Assembly (NCBI RefSeq): GCF_003231305.1
Contig: NZ_QKVM01000002.1
Coordinates: 124,001-188,000, forward strand
Origin: Pseudomonas sichuanensis
Lineage (GTDB): Bacteria > Pseudomonadota > Gammaproteobacteria > Pseudomonadales > Pseudomonadaceae
DNA length: 64,000 nucleotides
Direction of reading: 5' to 3'
Position 1 is the first letter of the stretch; every line of letters begins with the position of its first letter. Positions 1 through 6,689 of the stretch are shown here, in pieces. A program made the position numbers and the translations under genes. The notes under the pieces were generated by a model. The model did no database searches and was not told the DNA's origin. It was given only the letters and a program-made list of their open reading frames with translations.

Positions 1-419
1 ATGGCCGGCTCCAGGGCGAAACCGTTGGCGGTGACGATCTGGCCGTCGGAGTTCAGGTGGAAGGTGCCGTCACGGGTGTACGACACGGTGCCATCGGGCT
101 GCAGGATCTGGAAGAAGCCACGGCCATCGACCGCCATATCCAGCGGGTTCTCGGTGGTTTGCAGGCTGCCGGCGGTGAAGCTTTTCTGGGTGCCGACGAT
201 GCGCACACCGGTACCGACCTGCAGGCCCGAAGGCAGCTCGCTGTCCTGGGTGGACTGCGCGCCAGGCTGGCGCTTGATCTGGTACAGCAGGTCCTGGAAC
301 TCGGCGCGGTCGCGCTTGAAGCCCGTGGTCGAGACGTTGGCCAGGTTGTTGGAAATGACCGTGAGGTTGGTGTCCTGGGCGGACAGGCCGGTTTTAGCGA
401 CCCAAAGAGCCGGAAGCAT
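1..419 (-). CDS. flgG: Flagellar distal rod protein FlgG (N-terminal part)
   Basis: Only the first 139 codons are inside the window; the gene runs off the left edge. The start MLPALWVAKTGLSAQ followed by NNLANVSTTGFKRDRAEFQD is the N-terminal rod-family helix of FlgG, which forms the distal rod between the proximal rod and the hook. Later segments (NPLDMAVDGRGFFQI, YTRDGTFHLNSDGQ) are the shared rod/hook beta-domain signature. It lies 48 bases after the flgF stop in the same direction, so it is probably co-transcribed with flgF from the sigma54 promoter near 1256-1272. ATG at 419 is chosen because the family begins at this methionine. Confidence 0.95.
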   Translation of the reverse strand, partial: MLPALWVAKTGLSAQDTNLTVISNNLANVSTTGFKRDRAEFQDLLYQIKRQPGAQSTQDSELPSGLQVGTGVRIVGTQKSFTAGSLQTTENPLDMAVDGRGFFQILQPDGTVSYTRDGTFHLNSDGQIVTANGFALEPA

Positions 420-467
420 CTAGTGTTCTCCTCGTGCGCCTGTTTTACGGCACCCGTTCAAATGTGA

Positions 468-1208
468 TTAGCCGATTTGCAAAACCCGAGCCATGGCTTC
501 GTCGCCTTCCTTGGCCGCGTTCATCATCTTGACGTGCAGTTCGAACTGCCGGGACAACGCCAGCACCGAGGTCATTTCCTCGACCGCATTGACGTTGCTC
601 GACTCAAGGAACCCGGAAACCACGCGAACGTTGACGTCGGCATTGGCGGGCTGGCCGCTGGTGGTGTGGATCATGCCGTCGAGCCCTTTGGTCAGGCCCT
701 TGATGTCCGGGTTGACCAGCTTGATCCGGTCGACCTGGGCCAGCGCCCGCGGGTCTTCGCCCATGGCGCGGATGCTGATGGTGCCATCCTCGCCGACCTC
801 GACCTTCTGCTCGGGCGGGACAGCAATCGGGCCGCCGTTGCCGATCACCGGCATGCCGTTGCCGGCGCGCAGAATACCGAGGGCGTCAATGTTCAGGCTG
901 CCGGTACGTACATAGGCTTCGCTGCCATCGGGCGCCTGCACGGCAATGAAACCCTGGCCACTGACCGCCACATCCAGGTCACGCCCGGTCTCGACCAGGG
1001 CACCACCGGTGAAGTCGGTGGCCGGGCGCTCGCTCATGGCGAAGGCGCGCGCCGGAAAGCTGTCACCGAACACCGGCATGGAACGCGCCTGCTCCAGGTC
1101 ACGCTGGAAACCATTGGTGGAAACGTTCGCCAGGTTGTTGGCATGGGCCTTCTGCGCCAGCGCGTTCTGGCTGGCACCGGTCATGGCCACATAAAGCATC
1201 TTGTCCAC
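468..1208 (-). CDS. flgF: Flagellar proximal rod protein FlgF
   Basis: A 246-residue protein beginning VDKMLYVAMTGASQNALAQ, the FlgF N-terminus; the segment NNLANVSTNGFQRDL is the rod-family motif and the C-terminal VLALSRQFELHVKMM helix is the other half of the D0 domain. The start is taken as GTG at 1208, preceded five bases upstream by AGGAG; the frame stays open further upstream but that stretch is not FlgF-like. It forms part of the proximal rod. It has its own candidate sigma54 promoter 50 bases upstream and leads into flgG, matching the separate flgF-G-H-I-J-K-L transcription unit known in P. aeruginosa. Confidence 0.95.
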   Translation of the reverse strand: MDKMLYVAMTGASQNALAQKAHANNLANVSTNGFQRDLEQARSMPVFGDSFPARAFAMSERPATDFTGGALVETGRDLDVAVSGQGFIAVQAPDGSEAYVRTGSLNIDALGILRAGNGMPVIGNGGPIAVPPEQKVEVGEDGTISIRAMGEDPRALAQVDRIKLVNPDIKGLTKGLDGMIHTTSGQPANADVNVRVVSGFLESSNVNAVEEMTSVLALSRQFELHVKMMNAAKEGDEAMARVLQIG

Positions 1209-1255
1209 AGCATCTCCTCTGCGCGAACCTTGCCGCGCTGTCGTTGGCAAGGCTT

Positions 1256-1272
1256 AAGCAATTATCGAACCA
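1256..1272 (-). promoter_or_regulatory. sigma54 (RpoN) promoter of flgF
   Basis: On the minus strand the sequence reads TGGTTCGATAATTGCTT, with the invariant GG and GC exactly ten bases apart, as in the RpoN consensus TGGCACG-N4-TTGCW. The GC lies about 50 bases upstream of the flgF GTG. In P. aeruginosa the flgF operon is a FleR/RpoN-dependent class III unit, which fits. Confidence 0.75.
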
Positions 1273-1370
1273 CACTGGCAAAGCCTTTCAATACGGGGCT
1301 TTCAGGGCCGCGCAGGCCCGCCGAGCGTCAGTTTGTCGGCGAATGTTTGCCGCTGGCGGCAAGCTCCGAA

Positions 1371-1565
1371 TCAGTCATTGCGGCACGCCCCATTGCTGTA
1401 AGGCCCCGAGTGCAGCTTCCAGCCATCACCCGGGTTGATTGCCGAACACAGGTAGCGCCCGGTAGCCAGGCTTTGCCACTGGTACCAGGGCGCCGGTGCG
1501 GCCTGCAGCGAGCAGGCAACCAGCAGCGCAATCAGCACCCCCGTAAACCTCGACAGCGTCGTCAT
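1371..1565 (-). CDS. Small exported protein of unknown function between flgE and flgF
   Basis: A 64-codon frame with ATG at 1565 preceded by an AAGGGGG ribosome-binding site five bases upstream. Residues 1-22 look like a Sec signal peptide (TTLSRF, a hydrophobic core GVLIALLVACSL, then QAAPA), leaving a mature peptide of about 40 residues rich in Trp, Tyr and Ser with two cysteines (YLCSAINPGDGW and SNGACRND) that could form a disulfide. I do not recognise a family. It sits between the flgE terminator and the flgF promoter, so it is not an obvious member of either operon. It is credible because of the ribosome-binding site, the signal peptide and the gene-sized gap it fills. Periplasmic location is inference. 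Confidence 0.65.
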   Translation of the reverse strand: MTTLSRFTGVLIALLVACSLQAAPAPWYQWQSLATGRYLCSAINPGDGWKLHSGPYSNGACRND

Positions 1566-1587
1566 GGCATCCCCCTTCGCCAGATGT

Positions 1588-1614
1588 GAAAAAGCCCCTG
1601 CAAGCAGGGGCTTT
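1588..1614 (-). terminator. Terminator after flgE
   Basis: A perfect hairpin of ten base pairs (AAAGCCCCTG, loop CTTG, CAGGGGCTTT) followed by TTC on the minus strand, 16 bases past the flgE stop. It separates flgBCDE from the small gene and flgF. Confidence 0.85.
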
Positions 1615-1629
1615 GCCCAACCACGATCA

Positions 1630-2952
1630 TCAGGTCATCTGGATGATGGTCTGCATGATGGTACTTTCAGTGGAAATGGTCTTGGCGTTGGCCTGGTAGT
1701 TGCTCTGCGCCTTGATCAGGTTGACCAGCTCGCCGGTCAGGTCGACGTTGGAGTCTTCCAGGGAGCTGCCGGCAATGCGGCCCAGGGTGCCGGTATCCGG
1801 CTCGCCGATGATCGGCACGCCCGAAGCGTAGGACTCTTTCCAAGCTGTGCCGCCCACCGGGGTCAGGCCTTGCAGGTTGGCGAAGTTGGCGATCGCCACC
1901 TGGCCGATGACCTTGTCCTGGCCGTTGGTGAAGTTGGCGAACAGGTTGCCGCTCTGGTCGACGGTCAGGCCGGCAAGCTCACCGGTGGCATAGCCATCCT
2001 GGCTCTTGGCAGTGGTGGCCGACGCTGCGTTGTACTGGGTGGTAGCCAGCATATCGAGGGTGACGCCACCCGTGCGCGCGGTGGCGCCATTGGCAACCCA
2101 GGCGCCCGCCGCGTTCTTCTCGGCCGGCACCCAGCCGGTGAGCTGGAAGGTCTTGTCGGCACCGATGGTCAAGCCACCTGGGACTGCACCTGCAGTCATA
2201 CCGGCGGTATTCAGAGTGCCGTCGGTCTTGAACGGCAGCTTGTTGACCAGCGGCGTGGTCAAGGTCGGGTCAGCCGGATTGCGGCCGTCGATGGTGGTGT
2301 ACATGGTCCAGGAGTTGGTACCTGCATCCTTGACGAAGTACTGGTTGAGCTGGTGCGCATTACCCTGGCTGTCGTAGACATCGGTATTGAAGGTGTAGTT
2401 GTAGCTGTTGACGTTGGCCGGATCGAACGGCGCCACGCTCGGCTGGATCGCGCTGGAGTTCAGGTTTACGGTCTCGGACACACGACCGGTCGGATTGGGC
2501 GACAGGTTCGAGGTGTCGATCTTCAGATCGGTCAGCACGCCCTTGACGACCTTACCGTTGCCATCCACCGCATAGCCCTGCAGGTTGGCACCACTGGAGT
2601 TGACGACGTAGCCGTCCTTGTCGCTGTAGAAGGCGCCGGCACGGGTATAGATGCGCGAACCGTTGTCGCTCAGGGCGAAGAAACCGTTACCGTCGATGGC
2701 CATGTCCAGCGCCTGGCCGGTGCCATTGATGTTGCCCGGGTTGAACATCTGCGAAACGGCCATGGTCTTCACGCCACTGCCGACTTGGGTCTTGCCGCCG
2801 GAAGTACCGCGGATCGACTGCGAATACTGGTCAGCGAACTCGGCGCGCGACGATTTGAAACCGGTGGTGGCGACGTTGGCAATGTTGTTGCCGGTAACGT
2901 TCAGAGCCTTGTTCGCCGCGTAGAGACCGCTAAGGCCGATATTGAAAGACAT
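1630..2952 (-). CDS. flgE: Flagellar hook protein FlgE
   Basis: A 440-residue hook subunit. MSFNIGLSGLYAANKALNV and NNIANVATTGFKSSRAEFAD form the N-terminal D0 helix and rod/hook motif. DMAIDGNGFFALSDNGSRIYTRAGAF is the flagellar hook FlgE/F/G-like domain. The middle (about 150-320) is the variable outer domain, and the C-terminal NLIKAQSNYQANAKTISTE helix completes D0. The subunit polymerises into the hook, exported by the flagellar type III apparatus and measured by FliK. It is the last gene of flgBCDE, 30 bases after flgD, followed by a strong terminator. The ATG at 2952 is the only sensible start. Confidence 0.97.
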   Translation of the reverse strand: MSFNIGLSGLYAANKALNVTGNNIANVATTGFKSSRAEFADQYSQSIRGTSGGKTQVGSGVKTMAVSQMFNPGNINGTGQALDMAIDGNGFFALSDNGSRIYTRAGAFYSDKDGYVVNSSGANLQGYAVDGNGKVVKGVLTDLKIDTSNLSPNPTGRVSETVNLNSSAIQPSVAPFDPANVNSYNYTFNTDVYDSQGNAHQLNQYFVKDAGTNSWTMYTTIDGRNPADPTLTTPLVNKLPFKTDGTLNTAGMTAGAVPGGLTIGADKTFQLTGWVPAEKNAAGAWVANGATARTGGVTLDMLATTQYNAASATTAKSQDGYATGELAGLTVDQSGNLFANFTNGQDKVIGQVAIANFANLQGLTPVGGTAWKESYASGVPIIGEPDTGTLGRIAGSSLEDSNVDLTGELVNLIKAQSNYQANAKTISTESTIMQTIIQMT

Positions 2953-2982
2953 TGACTCGCTCCTTGTGCCGATTCTGCGGCG

Positions 2983-3681
2983 TTAGATTCCGATGCTGGT
3001 GACTTTGGAGATGCCGATCTTGCCGATGCCGGCCAGGTCGAGCATCATCTCGCTGCCGTTCTGGAAGCTGACACTGTTGACCCTTGCCGGGAGCAAGGTG
3101 GACAGCGTCTTGGCCTTGCCGTCGACCGTGGTCTCAGCCGTGAAGGTGTAGGTGCCCGGGGCGACTTTCTCGCCCTTCTCATTGGTGCCATCCCAGATGA
3201 AGTCGGCGGTACCGGCCTTTTGCGAACCCAGCTGGATGGTCTTGACGACGTTGCCGTCCTTGTCCTTGATGCTGACCTTGCCATCGCTGATGCTCTGCGG
3301 CACCACGACCTGGCCGTTGAAGCTGGAAGTGGTGTCCACCACGGCCTTGTCGGTCTGCACGATCACCGAGCGGCCGACCAGCGAGGTGGCCTGCAGCGCC
3401 TGGGACGAGCCGATGCCGGTCAGGATCCCGTTGACCGAATCGTTCAGCGACTGGATACCTTCCAGGCTGCTGAACTGCGCCAGTTGCGCGACGAACTCAC
3501 CGTTCTCCTGCGGATCGAGCGGGTTCTGGTTTTTCATCTGCGTCACCAGCAGCTGCAGGAACGCATCCTTGCCCAGCGCACTGCCGGCCTGGCCGGTTGT
3601 GCTGCTGTTCTTGCTGTCGGTCTTCTGCAACGATTTCAGGTAGGCACTACCGACATCGTTGCTGGTATTGGTTGTGGTCAT
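2983..3681 (-). CDS. flgD: Flagellar hook cap (scaffold) protein FlgD
   Basis: A 232-residue protein with the FlgD core LGKDAFLQLLVTQMKNQNPLDPQENGEFVAQLAQFSSLEG (about residues 36-75), which is diagnostic. The C-terminal half is the FlgD Tudor/Ig-like region (FIWDGTNEKGEKVAPGTYTF). The N-terminal 30 residues are low-complexity Ser/Thr/Gly, typical of the export-signal region. FlgD caps the growing hook so that FlgE subunits can assemble and is discarded once the hook is complete. It lies 13 bases after flgC and 30 before flgE in flgBCDE. The ATG at 3681 has a GGAG upstream. Confidence 0.97.
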   Translation of the reverse strand: MTTTNTSNDVGSAYLKSLQKTDSKNSSTTGQAGSALGKDAFLQLLVTQMKNQNPLDPQENGEFVAQLAQFSSLEGIQSLNDSVNGILTGIGSSQALQATSLVGRSVIVQTDKAVVDTTSSFNGQVVVPQSISDGKVSIKDKDGNVVKTIQLGSQKAGTADFIWDGTNEKGEKVAPGTYTFTAETTVDGKAKTLSTLLPARVNSVSFQNGSEMMLDLAGIGKIGISKVTSIGI

Positions 3682-3694
3682 GGCGGCTCCGTGC

Positions 3695-4138
3695 TTACTG
3701 ACCCAGGGTCAGCACTTTCTGCATCATGTTCTTGGCGGTGTTCATCAGCTCGGCGTTGGTCTGGAACGCACGGCTGGCGGAGATCATGTCGGCCATCTCC
3801 TCGACCACATTCACATTCGGGTAGTAGACGTAGCCGTCCTTGTTTGCCGCCGGATGGTTCGGCTCGTAGCGCGCCTCGAGGTTGCTCTGGTCCTCGATGA
3901 TGCCCTTGACCTGCACGCCCTGCCCGGCCTCGCCCTGGTCTTCGAACAGCGACTGGCTGGTGCCGGCCTGCGCGTTCTGGAAGGTGGTGGCGAACACCGG
4001 GTGGCGCGCGCGGTAAGTCTGGTCGATGCTCGAGGAGACGGTCTCGGCGTTGGCGATGTTCGAGGCAACGGTGTTCAGGCGCGTGTTCTGCGCGCTCATG
4101 CCGCTACCGGCGATATTGAAGACACTGGCAAGGGACAT
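3695..4138 (-). CDS. flgC: Flagellar proximal rod protein FlgC
   Basis: A 147-residue protein starting MSLASVFNIAGSGMSAQ with the rod motif SNIANAETVSSS and the C-terminal VNVVEEMADMISASRAFQTNAELMN helix. It is a proximal rod component. The start is ATG at 4138, two bases after the flgB TGA, with GGAG inside the end of flgB; the frame also allows a GTG two codons upstream but the ATG gives the usual length of 147. Tight coupling to flgB suggests translational coupling. Confidence 0.97.
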   Translation of the reverse strand: MSLASVFNIAGSGMSAQNTRLNTVASNIANAETVSSSIDQTYRARHPVFATTFQNAQAGTSQSLFEDQGEAGQGVQVKGIIEDQSNLEARYEPNHPAANKDGYVYYPNVNVVEEMADMISASRAFQTNAELMNTAKNMMQKVLTLGQ

Positions 4139-4140
4139 GG

Positions 4141-4548
4141 TCACTCTCCGCGCAGGGCCGATACCAGCCCTTTGAATTTACTGTTGAGCAACGTGAAGCT
4201 GGCCTGGAAGCCGATCGCGTTCTCGGTGTAGTTCGATTGTTCGATCTGGGCATCGACGGTGTTCTGGTCGATCGACGGCTGCATCGGGGTACGGTACTGC
4301 AGGGTGTCGTCGGCCATTGCCAGCCCTTCGGCCTCGATATGCCGATTGTTGGTGCGGTCCAGGGCGATGCGCCCTCTCTGCTGCTTGTCGGCCTCGGCGG
4401 CGAGCACGGACGAGAAGTCCATGTCACGCGCCTTGTAGTTCGGCGTATCGGCGTTGGCGATGTTGTTGGCCAGCACTTCGGCACGCTGGGCGCGGAAGCC
4501 CAATGCCTTTTCGTGTATGCCAAGCGCCTTGTCGAAGCTGATGCTCAT
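4141..4548 (-). CDS. flgB: Flagellar proximal rod protein FlgB
   Basis: A 135-residue protein, MSISFDKALGIHEKALGFRAQRAEVLANNIANADTPNYKARDMDF, the FlgB N-terminus and rod motif; the C-terminus FTLLNSKFKGLVSALRGE is also typical. It forms the cell-proximal rod on the MS ring and is the first gene of flgBCDE, transcribed from the candidate sigma54 promoter at 4596-4612, about 49 bases upstream of the ATG. Confidence 0.97.
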   Translation of the reverse strand: MSISFDKALGIHEKALGFRAQRAEVLANNIANADTPNYKARDMDFSSVLAAEADKQQRGRIALDRTNNRHIEAEGLAMADDTLQYRTPMQPSIDQNTVDAQIEQSNYTENAIGFQASFTLLNSKFKGLVSALRGE

Positions 4549-4595
4549 ATCAGGGAAACCTTCATAGGTGACCAGAATTTCGTTGGCTAAGCTTT

Positions 4596-4612
4596 AGCAA
4601 GGCCTATGCCAG
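4596..4612 (-). promoter_or_regulatory. sigma54 (RpoN) promoter of flgBCDE
   Basis: The minus strand reads CTGGCATAGGCCTTGCT, close to the RpoN consensus TGGCACG-N4-TTGCW, with GG and GC ten bases apart. The -12 GC is about 49 bases upstream of the flgB ATG. In P. aeruginosa flgBCDE is FleR- and RpoN-dependent. Confidence 0.85.
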
Positions 4613-4663
4613 CTTTGCAAAGCCCCGCATTCACTGGGCCCCGGGGCTTTTCGGCCTGCCGCC

Positions 4664-4738
4664 ATTGCCAGAAAAGCGGCAAATCGCTTCCGCCGCGCAG
4701 CAGGCAAGCGGCAATTGCCGCCCGGCAAAAGCGGCAAA
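4664..4738 (-). promoter_or_regulatory. Repeated GCGGCAA elements, candidate enhancer-binding sites for the flgB promoter
   Basis: AGCGGCAA occurs three times, at 4675-4682, 4707-4714 and 4730-4737. The second is half of a perfect 14-base palindrome GCGGCAATTGCCGC at 4709-4722, and TTGCC/GGCAA pairs bracket the others. They lie about 65-140 bases upstream of the sigma54 -24/-12 element, the usual distance for an activator of RpoN. FleR is the expected activator, but the assignment is inference. Confidence 0.45.
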
Positions 4739-4771
4739 CCAAAAAATTGACGTCATTTCACGCCCATGAAA

Positions 4772-4799
4772 AAGGCCGGTGTCTCACGACACCGGCCTT
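4772..4799 (-). terminator. Terminator after cheR
   Basis: A perfect 12-bp stem (AAGGCCGGTGTC, loop GTGA, GACACCGGCCTT) followed by a T-rich run on the minus strand, 18 bases past the cheR stop. It insulates cheVR from flgB. Confidence 0.88.
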
Positions 4800-4817
4800 C
4801 GTTCGCAGCCTCAGGCG

Positions 4818-5645
4818 TTACTTGGCCTGATAGATGATGCCCGGGCTGCACTGGACCATCTGATAGTGGTCCGGCAAACCGTTAAGCGCCTCGGACGCAC
4901 CAAGGAACAGATAGCCACCGGGCTTAAGCGTGCCATGGATACGCAGCAGAATGTCCTTCTTGACCTGGGCCGAGAAGTAGATCAGCACGTTGCGGCAGAA
5001 CACGATGTCGAACTTGCCCAAGGGTGCATAGCTGTCCAGCAGGTTGTACGAGCGGAACTCGACGCGGCTGCGGATCGGCGCCTTGACCGCCCAACGCCCC
5101 GGCCCCTTGGGGTCGAAGTAACGCTGCAGGCGCTCCTGCGACAGGCCGCGGGCGATGGCCAGGCTGTCGTATTCGCCGGTCTTGCAGTTGTTGAGCATCG
5201 AGCCGGACAGGTCAGTGGCAACGATCTGCGCGCCCATCTTCAGCTGGCCAAGGTTGCTGCGCTCGAACTCGTCGATGGCCATGGAGATGGAGTACGGCTC
5301 CTGCCCCGACGAGCAGGCCGCCGACCAGATGCGCAGGCGCTGGCCCGGATTGCCCTTGATGAACTCGGGGATGACCTTGTTCTTGAGCACCTCGAAGGGG
5401 TAGGTATCACGAAACCACAGGGTTTCGTTGGTGGTCATGGCATCGACCACCTGCTCGCGCAAACCACCCCGCGGCTGTGCCTGGATACGCTGCACCAGCT
5501 CACCCAACGACTTGATGCCCTGCTGCTCCATCAGCTTGTTGAGACGGCTGGAGACCAGGTACTGCTTATTCTCGCCCAGCAGGATGCCACAGGCTTTCTC
5601 CAGGAAGACCCGGAACTGTTCGAAATCCAAATTACCCGTAGACAA
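4818..5645 (-). CDS. cheR: Chemotaxis protein methyltransferase CheR
   Basis: A 275-residue CheR that transfers methyl groups from S-adenosylmethionine to glutamates of chemoreceptors. The N-terminal all-alpha domain (LDFEQFRVFLEKACGI to about residue 75) is followed by the SAM-binding fold with MTTNETLWFRD, WSAACSSGQEPYSISM and FDIVFCRNVLIYF. The only start consistent with the family is a TTG at 5645, preceded eight bases upstream by GAGG, an uncommon start codon that may keep expression low. It is 51 bases after cheV; a GC-rich hairpin (5672-5690) lies in the gap. The pair sits inside the flagellar cluster as in other pseudomonads. Confidence 0.94.
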   Translation of the reverse strand: MSTGNLDFEQFRVFLEKACGILLGENKQYLVSSRLNKLMEQQGIKSLGELVQRIQAQPRGGLREQVVDAMTTNETLWFRDTYPFEVLKNKVIPEFIKGNPGQRLRIWSAACSSGQEPYSISMAIDEFERSNLGQLKMGAQIVATDLSGSMLNNCKTGEYDSLAIARGLSQERLQRYFDPKGPGRWAVKAPIRSRVEFRSYNLLDSYAPLGKFDIVFCRNVLIYFSAQVKKDILLRIHGTLKPGGYLFLGASEALNGLPDHYQMVQCSPGIIYQAK

Positions 5646-5671
5646 TGCTGCCGCCTCTTTCTAAATCGCTA

Positions 5672-5690
5672 GCGCCGGGGACTGGCCCCG
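5672..5690 (-). repeat. Intercistronic hairpin between cheV and cheR
   Basis: GCCGGGG and CCCCGGC form a seven-base-pair stem with a five-base loop in the 51-base gap. It has no T-run, so it is more likely an mRNA stability or partial attenuation element than a full terminator. Confidence 0.4.
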
Positions 5691-5696
5691 GCCGTT

Positions 5697-6626
5697 TCAA
5701 TGCGTTGCCTTGATCCGGTCGACTACCCGCTGGGCAAGGTCGTCCGGCTTGAACTTGGCCAGGAAATCATCGGCCCCGACCTTCTTGACCATGGCCTGGT
5801 TGAAGACCCCGGACAGCGAAGTATGCAGGACGATGTGCAGCTTTTGCATGCGCGGGTCACTGCGGATCTCGGCCGTCAGGGTGTAGCCGTCCATTTCCGG
5901 CATCTCGATATCCGAGATCATCATGAGGAATTCCTCCTCCGGTCGCTTGCCCTCATCGACCAGCTTGCGCAGGTAATCCAGCGCCTGACGGCCATCGTTG
6001 AGTGCTACCACCTCGACGCCGACAGTCTGCAGACAGCGGCTGACCTGCTTGCGCGCCACCGACGAATCATCGACGGTCAGCACCCGCAGCAGCACGGCCT
6101 TGTCCTGTACCTCGGCATCGATCACACCCTCGGACACCGACTCGGACGACGGCGCCACTTCCGCCAGCACCTTTTCCACATCGATGATCTCGACCATGCG
6201 ATTGTCGACCCGGGTGACCGCGGTCAGGTAGTGATCGCGCCCGGTCCCCTTGGGTGGCGGATGGATCTCTTCCCAGTTCATGTTGACGATGCGCTCGACC
6301 GAGTGCACCAGAAAACCCTGGGTCTTGGTGTTGTACTCGGTGATGATCACAAAGCTGTTACGCGTGTCTTCCTTCAACCCCGGCAACCCTGTTGCCATCG
6401 ACAGGTCCAGGATCGGGATGGTCGCCCCGCGAATGTTGGCCACCCCACGCACCACCGGATGAGACTTCGGCAGCACTGTCAGTTCCGGGCACTGCAGCAC
6501 CTCCCGGACCTTGAACACATTGATGCCGTAGAGCTGGTCGCCATTGAGGCGAAACAACAACAGCTCCAGGCGATTCTGCCCCACCAGCTGCGTGCGCTGG
6601 TTGACCGAATCCATCACTCCAGCCAT
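5697..6626 (-). CDS. cheV: Chemotaxis coupling protein CheV (CheW-REC fusion)
   Basis: A 309-residue protein. The first half is a CheW-like coupling domain (NRLELLLFRLNGDQLYGINVFKVREVL, then ANIRGATIPILDLSMA) that links chemoreceptors to CheA. The second half is a response-regulator receiver (RVLTVDDSSVARKQ, then MMISDIEMPEMDGYT with the phosphorylatable Asp, and the Lys of FLAKFKPDDL). ATG at 6626 is chosen because GGAGG lies eight bases upstream; a TTG further upstream is possible. It is divergent from flgA, 63 bases apart, and is preceded by a near-consensus FliA promoter. Confidence 0.96.
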   Translation of the reverse strand: MAGVMDSVNQRTQLVGQNRLELLLFRLNGDQLYGINVFKVREVLQCPELTVLPKSHPVVRGVANIRGATIPILDLSMATGLPGLKEDTRNSFVIITEYNTKTQGFLVHSVERIVNMNWEEIHPPPKGTGRDHYLTAVTRVDNRMVEIIDVEKVLAEVAPSSESVSEGVIDAEVQDKAVLLRVLTVDDSSVARKQVSRCLQTVGVEVVALNDGRQALDYLRKLVDEGKRPEEEFLMMISDIEMPEMDGYTLTAEIRSDPRMQKLHIVLHTSLSGVFNQAMVKKVGADDFLAKFKPDDLAQRVVDRIKATH

Positions 6627-6657
6627 GCCGGACCCCTCCAACGATTGCCTGTATACC

Positions 6658-6684
6658 GAATCGGCACGGGCTTTGCTTTTTTGA
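6658..6684 (-). promoter_or_regulatory. sigma28 (FliA) promoter of cheV
   Basis: The minus strand reads TCAA, 15 bases, then GCCGATTC, matching the FliA pattern TAAA/TCAA-N15-GCCGATAA. It would start transcription about 25 bases upstream of the cheV ATG. It overlaps the opposite-strand sigma54 promoter of flgA. Confidence 0.78.
6661..6677 (+). promoter_or_regulatory. sigma54 (RpoN) promoter of flgA
   Basis: TCGGCACGGGCTTTGCT fits TGGCACG-N4-TTGCW with GG and GC ten bases apart. The GC ends at 6676, so the expected transcription start (about 6688) is only two bases before the flgA ATG. FlgA is a FleQ/RpoN class II gene in P. aeruginosa. Confidence 0.72.
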
Positions 6685-6689
6685 GCGCC

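Noticed and set aside
5700..6689. Plus-strand frame leading into flgA
   Set aside because: It is antisense to cheV. FlgA begins at 6690 where the signal peptide starts.
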